From Collinsella sp. (lineage in GTDB: Bacteria > Actinomycetota > Coriobacteriia > Coriobacteriales > Coriobacteriaceae): a stretch of 47,830 nucleotides of DNA. Position 1 is the stretch's first letter, and each line of letters starts with the position of its first letter. Below, piece by piece: positions 36,932 through 43,762 of the stretch. The translations under genes were made by a program, and so were the position numbers. The stretch lies in NCBI GenBank assembly GCA_019425005.1, contig JAHYYK010000012.1:1-47830 (forward strand). The letters are read 5' to 3'. The notes beneath the pieces were generated by a model. The model ran no database searches. It was not told the origin of the DNA and worked only from the letters and a program-made list of their open reading frames with translations.

Positions 36932-37588
36932 TTAGCCCTCCTTGCGGACCTTTTGCAGATAGCGGTAGACGCTGGGCTCAGAGATTCCAAGCGCGGCGGC
37001 GGCGCAGGCAACGGCGCCCTTGAGCATAAACACGCCGTTGCCGTTGAGATGGCGGATAACATCGACGCGGTCGGCCTGGCCGAGCGAGGCGACATCCTGC
37101 CCGCGGCTTTCGAGCAGCTCGGAAATGCTGCGGTCGATGAGCTCCTGTGTGGACTCCGAAAGGCTTTCGACTTCGATGGGGGAGGGCTCGGTGCGTGCGG
37201 GAGCGGCGTCAAAGCAGGCCATAAGCTGCTGGGCCATGGCACTGATGTTGCGCACGGTCGAAAGATCAGTGTTGACGCAGAGCATGCCGACGATCTCGCC
37301 GTCCTCGCGAATGAAGTACGTTGCGGATTCCAGCGTCTTGCCGCCGGCACCGCGGCCTTCGTAGCCCGTAATGAACGGCAGATCGCGATATGTACCATCG
37401 TGCATAATCTTGAGCGCAAGATCGGTAGCGGGCCCGCCAATCTTGCGGCCGCTCACGATACCGTTGCGAATATCGACGATGGCGTGGTCAGGATCCGAGA
37501 AATCGTGCAGGACGATTTCGCTGTTTTTGCCGAGTATCTGCTCCAGGAAATCGACCATCGGCAAAAAGCGGCGTACGGTCTCGTTCAC
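36932..37588 (-). CDS. YheO/DauR-like PAS-HTH transcriptional regulator
   Basis: 218 residues: an N-terminal YheO-type PAS domain (FLPMVDFLEQILGKNSEIVLHD, shown in family position, then ESATYFIREDGEIVGMLCVN) and a C-terminal HTH (ALGISEPSVYRYL). The GTG at 37588 is chosen because AAAGGAG sits six bases before it and the protein then starts as in the family; a longer frame begins at 37666. Divergent from the NCS2 permease, which it probably controls. DauR-type members respond to amino-acid derivatives; the ligand here is unknown. Confidence 0.82.
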   Translation of the reverse strand: MNETVRRFLPMVDFLEQILGKNSEIVLHDFSDPDHAIVDIRNGIVSGRKIGGPATDLALKIMHDGTYRDLPFITGYEGRGAGGKTLESATYFIREDGEIVGMLCVNTDLSTVRNISAMAQQLMACFDAAPARTEPSPIEVESLSESTQELIDRSISELLESRGQDVASLGQADRVDVIRHLNGNGVFMLKGAVACAAAALGISEPSVYRYLQKVRKEG

Positions 37589-37824
37589 GGGCAACTCCTT
37601 TGGGTGAAATCGGAAATGTTCATAACAATTTTTTCTCATGGTAACACGGCGTCTATTGACTCGCATATTCGCAGGTAGATTGCGTAATAGAGACGATCAG
37701 TAGGAATTTGGCAGCAAACGGTCGACCAAAAGAAAAGTTAGATGTTATTTTGACCAGATACTTTCCTTACCTGCGGAAATGCATTATCTCAGCTGAAGAA
37801 TAGTCTGATAACAAAAAATTATTA

Positions 37825-37853
37825 TTGAGAATGAGAAAAATCTTCAATACGAT
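37825..37853 (+). promoter_or_regulatory. probable promoter of the NCS2 permease gene
   Basis: TTGAGA (37825-37830) and TACGAT (37848-37853) with 17-base spacing, in an AT-rich 350-base divergent gap. A leader of about 80 bases follows. No riboswitch fold was recognised in it. Confidence 0.5.
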
Positions 37854-37940
37854 ATGCAGCGAAGGCACAACTTCAACCCCGCACTGCGTCACAATAGAAT
37901 GTTAGATGCGAAAACAACTACTTCGAGGATTGGTGGTCAA

Positions 37941-39335
37941 ATGGCCCAGGAGACGGTTACGAACGGCACTGAAGCCCTGTTCACTCGCGAAGGCATGCCG
38001 CCCGTTAAGGAAATGATCCCGTGTGCCCTTCAGCACGTACTGGCATCGTTTGCCGGCATCATTACCCCGGCGGTCATCATGGCCGGCGTCTACGGCTTTA
38101 ATAGCCAGCAGAGCACCGACATCATTCAGGTTGCGCTCATTCTTTCGGCACTCGACACGGCCCTTCAGGCCTTCGCTCCCTTCCGTCGCATCGGCGGCGG
38201 CCTGCCCATCGTCATGGGCGTCTCGTTCGCGTTCCTGCCGGCCCTGCAGGCCATGGGTGCCTCGGGCTTTAGCTTTGGTGCGCTGCTGGGCGGCGAGATT
38301 GTCGGCGGTGCCGTCGCGGCCCTCTTTGGTCTGGCCTACAGCAAGATCAAGTGGCTGTTCCCGCCCGTCGTGACCGGTACGGTCATCTTCTCCATCGGCG
38401 TTTCGCTGTATCCCACGGCCGTCAAGTATATGGCCGGCGGTATGGGCACGCCGCTGTGGGGTACCCCGCAGGCATGGTGTGTCGCTCTCATCACCTTCGC
38501 CGTGGTCTTTGCGCTCGCCAACTTTGGCAAGGGCACGCTCAAGCTGGGATCCGTGTTCTTTGGCATGATCGTCGGCATGATCGTTTCGATTCCCTTTGGC
38601 ATGATCGATTTCTCCAGCGTCGCCACCGCTCAGGTCTTCGCCCTTCCCAAGCTCATGCCCTACGCGCTCGAGTTTGATCCCGAGGTCTGCATTACCCTCG
38701 CCGTCGTGTTCCCCATGGTTGCCATCCAGGTTATCGGTGACGTCTCCGCCGCCTGCCTGGGCTCCATCGACCGTATGCCCACCGAGCGCGAGCTCTCCGG
38801 CGCTATCGTGTCCCAGGGCCTCACCTCTATGGTCGGCGGCCTGTTGGGCGGTCTTCCCACCAGCGCCCTTGGCCAGAACGTGGGCATCATCTGCTCCAAC
38901 AAGGTTGTCAACAAGTGGGTCTTTGTGACCATCGCGGCCGTCTTTGCCGTCGCCGGTCTGTTCCCGCAGCTCTCTGCCGTTCTTTCCGCTATCCCGCAGC
39001 CCGTCATCGGCGGCGCGACCGTCGGCGTCTTTGGCACCATCACCATGAACGGCGTGCGCATGTTCACCCGTGAAGGCCTCACGCAGCGCACTACCACCAT
39101 CGTCGGCACCTCCGTCGTCTTTGGCCTGGGTATCTGGATGGCCAGCGGTTGCCTTGCCGGCGAGGGTATGCCCACCTGGGTGCCCACCGTCATCGGCTCC
39201 AACGCCGTAACCCCCACCGCCATCATGGCCATTGTCCTTAACCTGATCCTTCCGCAGACGCCGGTCGTGGCTCAGCACATCGATGCTGCCAAGGACGCTG
39301 CCGTTGATCTGGTCTTGCCCGAGAGCAAGAAGTAA
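37941..39335 (+). CDS. NCS2 family nucleobase permease
   Basis: A 464-residue membrane protein with about 12-14 hydrophobic segments. It carries the family's PTSALGQNVGII segment and ALQHVLASFAGIITPAVIMAG near the N-terminus, which places it with uracil/xanthine permeases of the proton-symport type. The ATG at 37941 has GGTGG four bases upstream; the in-frame ATG at 37899 is possible. With a divergent regulator and ridA nearby, uptake of a purine or pyrimidine seems likely; the exact substrate is not visible. Confidence 0.9.
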   Translation: MAQETVTNGTEALFTREGMPPVKEMIPCALQHVLASFAGIITPAVIMAGVYGFNSQQSTDIIQVALILSALDTALQAFAPFRRIGGGLPIVMGVSFAFLPALQAMGASGFSFGALLGGEIVGGAVAALFGLAYSKIKWLFPPVVTGTVIFSIGVSLYPTAVKYMAGGMGTPLWGTPQAWCVALITFAVVFALANFGKGTLKLGSVFFGMIVGMIVSIPFGMIDFSSVATAQVFALPKLMPYALEFDPEVCITLAVVFPMVAIQVIGDVSAACLGSIDRMPTERELSGAIVSQGLTSMVGGLLGGLPTSALGQNVGIICSNKVVNKWVFVTIAAVFAVAGLFPQLSAVLSAIPQPVIGGATVGVFGTITMNGVRMFTREGLTQRTTTIVGTSVVFGLGIWMASGCLAGEGMPTWVPTVIGSNAVTPTAIMAIVLNLILPQTPVVAQHIDAAKDAAVDLVLPESKK

Positions 39336-39352
39336 CCAATTCGGCGCTATTC

Positions 39353-39384
39353 GTCGGCGGACGCATCGCCTCGTCCGCCGACGT
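39353..39384 (+). terminator. hairpin after the permease gene
   Basis: Perfect 12-base CGTCGGCGGACG/CGTCCGCCGACG arms with an 8-base loop, 18 bases after the stop, without a clear T tract. Confidence 0.6.
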
Positions 39385-39437
39385 CATGCGGCGCCAAGCC
39401 GCACTTGAAAGGGTTTGCCCCGTGGATAAAATAAGGC

Positions 39438-39525
39438 TGACGGCAGCCCAAGTGGTGAAGAGCTGGGCAGCGCCGTTGTTTAGATTGAGGGGTCGATGCC
39501 TTAGCGGCGTCGACCCCTCTTTTTA
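39438..39525 (+). ncRNA. putative antisense antitoxin RNA, copy 1
   Basis: Promoter TTGAAA (39405-39410), 16 bases, TAAAAT (39427-39432). The transcript would start near 39439, form an ACGGC/GCCGT-based hairpin and end at a terminator (GGGGTCGA...TCGACCCC, then five T) near 39523. Its 3' half is antisense to a toxin relic at 39501-39602. It resembles copy 2 (39919-40003) base for base with scattered changes. Confidence 0.45.
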
Positions 39526-39603
39526 TGCTTCGAACACTGCTTGAGTGCCTCGGAAAGTCCGATGAGCGCCGTGAGGAGCGAGATCAGAGCGGTCAGGAGC
39601 TTC
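39501..39603 (-). pseudogene. 5'-truncated relic of the small hydrophobic toxin, copy 1
   Basis: On the minus strand the frame reads KLLTALISLLTALIGLSEAL and then KQCSKHKKRGRRR and a stop, 28 of 33 positions like the intact copy at 39980-40105. Similarity to copy 2 breaks off near 39603, so the start codon, the first eight residues and the ribosome site are missing; going upstream the frame meets a stop with no start codon. Confidence 0.6.
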
Positions 39604-39661
39604 CGGAACGGTCCACGTGCGGTGGGGCGCCGCCCCTTTTGCGTGCGCCGCTTGTCGAATT

Positions 39662-39713
39662 ACGTTATAGCTAGCTATATTATAAGAAAGTATAATATAG
39701 CTAGCTATAACGT
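39662..39713. repeat. perfect 23-bp AT-rich inverted repeat
   Basis: Arms 39662-39684 and 39691-39713 match perfectly around AGAAAG. Each arm contains TATAGCTAGCTATA, itself a perfect palindrome, and TATAAT lies at 39691-39696. It looks like a paired operator around a promoter or the end of a lost element. The rest of 39714-39868 shows no credible gene. Confidence 0.7.
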
Positions 39714-39884
39714 GAAGGAAGCTGAGGGTTCGTCCTGTGTTGTTGGTGACGGGGCTTTGCCCGATCGCGTGGTCTTTAGCATTTGCGGTTGAGTGCTCCG
39801 TGGATGTTGAGTGGTGGCTGGAGTAGAGCGACGAGTTGAGCGAACGCAGGAGCGGGCGCCGAGGCCTCGTTACCGAAAATCCAT

Positions 39885-39913
39885 TTGTTAAACTCAATGT
39901 CCGTGGGTAGAAT
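39885..39913 (+). promoter_or_regulatory. promoter of antisense RNA copy 2
   Basis: TTGTTA (39885-39890), 17 bases, TAGAAT (39908-39913). The 24 bases from 39869, CGTTACCGAAAATCC and following, recur with one change at 41124, before the Abi gene promoter. Confidence 0.55.
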
Positions 39914-39918
39914 AAGGT

Positions 39919-40003
39919 CGACGGCAGCCCAAGGGTGATAGCTGGGCAGCGCCGTTACTTCGATTAAGGGGTCATCGCCTTAGTGGCGTCGACCCCTCTT
40001 TTT
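39919..40003 (+). ncRNA. putative antisense antitoxin RNA of a type I toxin-antitoxin locus, copy 2
   Basis: An ~84-base RNA is predicted from the promoter at 39885-39913 to a strong terminator (GGGGTC and CGCC with GGCG and GACCCC, 39968-39996, then a T run). A first hairpin pairs ACGGC and GCCCA with TGGGC and GCCGT. The 3' end overlaps the coding end of the small toxin gene on the other strand by about 24 bases, and a toxin mRNA reading on would pair with all of it. This converging 3' layout is that of txpA/RatA and bsrG/SR4 in Bacillus subtilis. RNA existence is inferred. Confidence 0.5.
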
Positions 40004-40105
40004 CTGCTTCGTACGCTGCTTAAGTGCCTCGGAAAGTCCGATAAGCGCCGTGAGGAGCGAGACCAAAGCGGTCAGGAGCTTCACGAAATCAGTCAGATCG
40101 GTCAT
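39980..40105 (-). CDS. putative type I toxin, 41-residue hydrophobic peptide with basic tail
   Basis: The peptide begins MTDLTDFVKLLTALVSLLTA, continues LIGLSEALKQ and ends RTKQKKRGRRH: one hydrophobic helix (about 7-28) and a strongly basic tail, the layout of membrane-acting type I toxins and holin-like peptides. GGGAGGTG lies eight bases before the ATG at 40105. In the 5' leader, CCCTCC can pair with that GGGAGG (plus-strand 40127-40132 with 40114-40119), which would hide the ribosome site. An extended -10 (TGATAGAAT, 40170-40178 on the minus strand) gives a ~60-base leader. It is unlike any annotated family I can name; function is inferred from architecture. Confidence 0.6.
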   Translation of the reverse strand: MTDLTDFVKLLTALVSLLTALIGLSEALKQRTKQKKRGRRH

Positions 40106-40362
40106 GGGCATCACCTCCCGTCGCATGGAGGGCGCTGCCCGGCACATGGAACTGCCGTCAACAACTGCAATTCTATCAAAGTACAGCTAAAAAACGAATA
40201 TATGTTCGATAATAACAGCGACGCAATTCTCTCAAAGCGTGGCTTTACGCAAGGATGTCGGAAAGCCGTGCTGTGCGATTTCATGTCCGCACGGGCGCCT
40301 ATCCTTACGACAATGTAGCCGCCTATGTAGCAAACGGCAGGCAACGGAGAAAGGCCCTAACA

Positions 40363-41097
40363 GTGTCAGCTGAAAAGACGCCGTGTATCTCGGCTATCGA
40401 TACGACGAACTTTGCGCGTCAGATCGTGCTGGACTTTGAGTTTGCGCCGGTGCCAAAGCAGCGCCAGCGCCGTGGACTGCGCAACGAGATTATCGAGGTC
40501 GGCGCCGTCAAGCTCGACTATCACGGCAACGTTATGGGCGAGTTCTCGCAGTTTGTGCAGACCGAATTTACCGAAGGCGTTGCGTTTCCCGTCCGCGAGT
40601 TTACGGGGATATCGGCCGTGGACACCGCGATGGCCGATCCGCTCTATGTGGTGATCAAAAGGCTCAGCGATTGGATCGGTCGCTACTCCGCCCAGGTGGT
40701 CTGTTGGAGCGGGACGGACCGTCGACAGCTTTTGACCGAGTGCCAGGCAAAGCACATCGATCTTTCCGCATTTCCTGCGGACTGGGCCGACCTGCAGGCG
40801 TTTTACACCTCGATCATGGACGTGGGCAGCCACGAGCGCGTCTCGTTGGGCGACGCGGCAACGTGGTTTGGCATCGAGTTCGATGAGTCGACGGGCCACG
40901 CCCACAGCGCCCTAGCCGATGCGCGCGTGACCGCCAAGCTGCTCAAGCAGATGATGGATGGGGACTACCGCGTGAGTCCACACGCCCAGGAAGTCCGTCA
41001 GCGTTGGGGGATGGGCGAGCGAGCCCAGACGCGCCTTTCCAGCAAGTGCCCCGAGCTGGGCGACCTGCTGTTGAGGCTTAAGGCGGAGGGGAGGTAG
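40363..41097 (+). CDS. DEDDh-type 3'-5' exonuclease domain protein
   Basis: 244 residues with the ExoI motif VLDFEF (Asp24, Glu26), the ExoII region around the middle, and the ExoIII motif HSALADARVT (His181, Asp186), as in DNA polymerase epsilon-type and oligoribonuclease-like nucleases. The GTG at 40363 follows GGAGAAAGG; a longer frame to 40255 runs through the toxin promoter region. Its last 68 bases recur, with synonymous and conservative changes, at 42052-42119. It may act in RNA or DNA processing or in defence; the target is unknown. Confidence 0.85.
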   Translation: MSAEKTPCISAIDTTNFARQIVLDFEFAPVPKQRQRRGLRNEIIEVGAVKLDYHGNVMGEFSQFVQTEFTEGVAFPVREFTGISAVDTAMADPLYVVIKRLSDWIGRYSAQVVCWSGTDRRQLLTECQAKHIDLSAFPADWADLQAFYTSIMDVGSHERVSLGDAATWFGIEFDESTGHAHSALADARVTAKLLKQMMDGDYRVSPHAQEVRQRWGMGERAQTRLSSKCPELGDLLLRLKAEGR

Positions 41098-41100
41098 GGG
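41033..41100 (+). repeat. 68-bp direct repeat, left copy (3' end of the exonuclease gene)
   Basis: Matches 42052-42119 at 63 of 68 positions. It encodes SSKCPELGDLLLRLKAEGR and the stop. Together the copies bound a 951-base segment holding the Abi-like gene. Confidence 0.8.
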
Positions 41101-41139
41101 GGGGACGTCATTTGGATGGCTTCGTTACTGAAAATCCAT

Positions 41140-41232
41140 TTGTTAAACCTGCTATCCCTGGGTATACTGCGTATTGATGGGCCCGGGATGACCGCTGATT
41201 CAAGTCACCGGGCCTAAATTCATATCTATAGG
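41140..41232 (+). promoter_or_regulatory. promoter and hairpin leader of the Abi-like gene
   Basis: TTGTTA (41140-41145), 17 bases, TATACT (41163-41168) form a strong promoter. The leader from 41177 pairs GGGCCCGG-like and CCGGGCC sequences around GATGACCGCTGATTCAAGTC and leads to AGGAG. A closely similar leader lies at 43574-43630, upstream of hsdR. Confidence 0.6.
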
Positions 41233-41241
41233 AGTAGCGAT

Positions 41242-41982
41242 ATGACTGACGAGCCCGCGGAGCCCAAGGCTGTACCACGCCGCGAATGGGCGGAGCGTTG
41301 GCTCTCGACTTCCAGACTTTCTTCGTATCTAGACTTGTGCGGCGGCGATATTGATCGTGCGCTTGAGTTGCACGAGTGGAACCTCATGCTTGGGCAGTCG
41401 CTCATGGGCGATATCGCTCACTTCGAACTTGCGTTGCGTAACGCCTATGACCGCGTTCTTACCGAGCGATTCCATGGTGATGAGCACTGGCTTTTCGATA
41501 TTAATTCACCCGTGACGCGTCCCATTATGCGCAAAAGCAAGGCGAAGAAACTCCGCGACGTCAACCTGGTTAACCGTCGTGCCGTAGAGGACGCCTGCGG
41601 TCGTGCGCATGACCCCTCTAACCCGAACCAAGTGGTCGCTGGCCTCATGCTGGGATTCTGGGCGCATATGACCGATCGAAGCCGAGAGCGCGACCTGTGG
41701 ATTCCATACCTACATGCTGCATGGCCCAAGGGAACCGATCGCGCGAAGCTTAATCTCAAGATTGAGGCGATAAACAAACTTCGTAATCGCGTCGCACACA
41801 ATGAGAGGCTCTTCAACCCTGGAGAAACTGGTTACTCGCCCAAGGATGTTGATGCCGATATTGTCGAGCTATTCCAAGCCCTTTGCCCCGAGGCTTATAC
41901 GAGTCTCTGCGGCTCTAAAGGTAGGGCGGCTGTCGAGCGATTCTTGGAGGAGCATCCCGCTCCGGTGAAAATAGAGTTGTAG
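41242..41982 (+). CDS. Abi-like protein with HEPN domain
   Basis: 246 residues. RLSSYLDLCGGDIDRALELH, then EWNLMLGQSLMGDIAHFELA, LRNAYDRVL and the C-terminal LRNRVAHNERLF are the pattern of actinobacterial Abi-family (Abi_2-like) proteins. Arg181 and His186 form the HEPN R-x4-H motif of RNase-type toxins. It has its own promoter, lies between direct copies of the neighbouring gene's end, and is in a defence-rich stretch. An abortive-infection or RNase role is inferred from the family. Confidence 0.8.
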   Translation: MTDEPAEPKAVPRREWAERWLSTSRLSSYLDLCGGDIDRALELHEWNLMLGQSLMGDIAHFELALRNAYDRVLTERFHGDEHWLFDINSPVTRPIMRKSKAKKLRDVNLVNRRAVEDACGRAHDPSNPNQVVAGLMLGFWAHMTDRSRERDLWIPYLHAAWPKGTDRAKLNLKIEAINKLRNRVAHNERLFNPGETGYSPKDVDADIVELFQALCPEAYTSLCGSKGRAAVERFLEEHPAPVKIEL

Positions 41983-42051
41983 CGATTGCTGTGCTTTGCC
42001 CTGCGACCTGGGACTGTCATTTCGGCATAAAATGCCAAAATCTATTTTCGA

Positions 42052-42119
42052 GCCTTTCCAGCAAGTGCTCCGAGCTGGGTGACCTGCTGCTGAAGCTGAA
42101 GGCGGAGGGGAGGTAGGGG
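42052..42119 (+). repeat. 68-bp direct repeat, right copy
   Basis: Second copy of the exonuclease 3' end, with the frame kept (SSKCSELGDLLLKLKAEGR and stop). Three of five differences are synonymous, as expected for an allele from a related strain rather than random decay. Confidence 0.8.
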
Positions 42120-42157
42120 CGTTAGCTGTCTGCATGGCGCGTGCCTGTCGCGTATCG

Positions 42158-43393
42158 TTACTCTTCCTGCTGCTTGGCAGGCAAGATGTAGACGTTCTCG
42201 GCGTCCACGGCGATCTGCGTGGGGCGGTTGTAGAGGGTGTCGATCTCCATTATGCTCTGCCTGAACGGCGCGACGTCGGGCGTCTTTGCCTGGTGGAGCT
42301 TCTCGATGAGTTTCTCGGATTGCTCGTCGTTGAACCTGCCGATGTCCTCTCCTGCACCCTCAAGCGCCTCGTCTATGGGCGTGAACTCGCCGATGGGCGT
42401 CGCCGCGATGGCGCGACCGAGCATCTTGCCTGCGGAGGCGATGCCGCCCAGAAGTGCCACATCGATAGTGTCGGCAGTGCTCGCCTCGAGTGCGTCGTAA
42501 CAATCGGTGTAGAGCTCGCGGTATGCAAGCGAGTCCGCCTCGATTTTTGCGGCAGCGTCTGCGAGCTTTGCAGGTTTGAAGTTCTGGGTGAGCATGGGCT
42601 CGAGGAACAGCGAGAACGCGTGGATATAGGTGGCGAGCTGGTAGTCCTTGAGATAGTCGAGAACCTTGTCGAGGCGCCTTTTCACGTCGTCTCGCACCTC
42701 GATGAACCCTTTCTTTTTCAGGTCCGCCTGCGCCTGCGAGCGGAAGAGTTCCATGTCACGCGTGGACGCGTGCTCGATGTCGAGCACCTTCATATGGGCG
42801 TTGGCCATGTAGGTGGCGTCGCCGCAGTTGAAGCTGTAACCGTTGAGGATATCTGCGAGCGTCTTGAGATCGCCACGCATGTTGGCCTTGTCACGCTGGC
42901 GCATATACTCGAACATTTCGTCAACGGACTCCTGGATGGAGTCGAGCTTTTGGTTTATCTGCGCGATTGCGGCTGCCATGAACAACGACGTCGGATCGTA
43001 GGGCACTTGAGTGACGCTTGTGGCGATGTCGCCCTCGACTACGTGGAGGCGCGCCTGCCCGAAACCCTTGGCCGCATCGCGGTAGGACCCCATGAGGCCG
43101 CTGCCGTCCTTGAACGATTGGAGTATCGACGGGTCAAGCGGATTGCCAAACTTGTCGGTTGGCTGGAGCAGCATAGGTACGCTCACCGTATTGGTGACGG
43201 TGCGGAATGTCGAGGGGAGTGAGGCGAGCGCTATGCCGAGCTGGGGGACTCGTTCGAGCGGTAGCTTGATGGCGCCGGAGACGTCCACCCGCTCCTGAGT
43301 GAGCGCGAGGTGGGTTTTGGTGGATGCGAGCTGTTTTGCCACGAGTTCCTCTCGGCCGCCGTCCGTCGAGGGTTTGATCTCGTTGTCTGCCAT
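42158..43393 (-). CDS. hypothetical protein in the defence region
   Basis: 411 residues, not recognised. No signal peptide is seen. There is a predicted helical, charged region with heptad-like spacing (AQINQKLDSIQESVDEMFEY, near 130-150), a stretch KKKGFIEVRDDVKRRLDKVL around 220, and a hydrophobic Gly/Ala-rich segment VALLGGIASAGKMLGRAIAA near 310-330 that could enter a membrane. The ATG at 43393 has AAGGAG six bases upstream; a longer frame begins at 43429. It is divergent from hsdR and convergent with the Abi cassette. Its place suggests an antiphage or accessory role; a helical pore-former is one possibility, without evidence. Confidence 0.65.
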   Translation of the reverse strand: MADNEIKPSTDGGREELVAKQLASTKTHLALTQERVDVSGAIKLPLERVPQLGIALASLPSTFRTVTNTVSVPMLLQPTDKFGNPLDPSILQSFKDGSGLMGSYRDAAKGFGQARLHVVEGDIATSVTQVPYDPTSLFMAAAIAQINQKLDSIQESVDEMFEYMRQRDKANMRGDLKTLADILNGYSFNCGDATYMANAHMKVLDIEHASTRDMELFRSQAQADLKKKGFIEVRDDVKRRLDKVLDYLKDYQLATYIHAFSLFLEPMLTQNFKPAKLADAAAKIEADSLAYRELYTDCYDALEASTADTIDVALLGGIASAGKMLGRAIAATPIGEFTPIDEALEGAGEDIGRFNDEQSEKLIEKLHQAKTPDVAPFRQSIMEIDTLYNRPTQIAVDAENVYILPAKQQEE

Positions 43394-43573
43394 AGCGTGC
43401 TCCTTGCTTACGTTAATAGTCGCGGGCATTATCTCACCGTTGTGTGACCTGCTGGGATGGGACGGATTAGTGGTGGCACGAGGCCGATTGACGGTCGAGA
43501 CACATCGACCTTAAGGACTTTCCTGCGGACGTTCATGTGACAAATCTGCCGTATGTAGATAAGCAATAAGTCA

Positions 43574-43631
43574 ATGGCCCCGGGAATGACCTCTGACTCA
43601 AGTCAACGGGTCTCATTTTGATTTCTTTGGA
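43574..43631 (+). repeat. second copy of the Abi leader, upstream of hsdR
   Basis: Aligned to 41177-41232 it keeps ATGG(G/C)CCCGGG, GACC-CTGA-TCAAGTCA and GGGYCT and ends at a TTTGGAG site. No start codon follows that site at normal distance; hsdR begins about 130 bases later, so this may be a leader whose gene was replaced. Confidence 0.5.
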
Positions 43632-43762
43632 GCTTTCGCACGGGGCTGACTTTACTTCGTCTCATTTCGTATAAAGCAGCTGCTAGATTGCATGGTGATG
43701 ATAAAATTAATCAGTTCAAAACCAACAGTTGCCGCTTTGCGCAATGGGGAGTTCCGAGACGT

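Noticed and set aside
39541..39792. Small plus-strand frame of 83 codons, and the 124-codon minus frame 39523-39897.
   Set aside because: Both run through the toxin relic, the perfect inverted repeat and promoter regions, have no ribosome site and no family features.
40255..40362. N-terminal extension of the exonuclease from an upstream start.
   Set aside because: The added residues show no family similarity and start close to the toxin promoter; the GTG at 40363 has a proper ribosome site.
43688..43762. TTG start extending HsdR by 25 residues.
   Set aside because: No ribosome site precedes it, and the family N-terminus fits the ATG at 43763.
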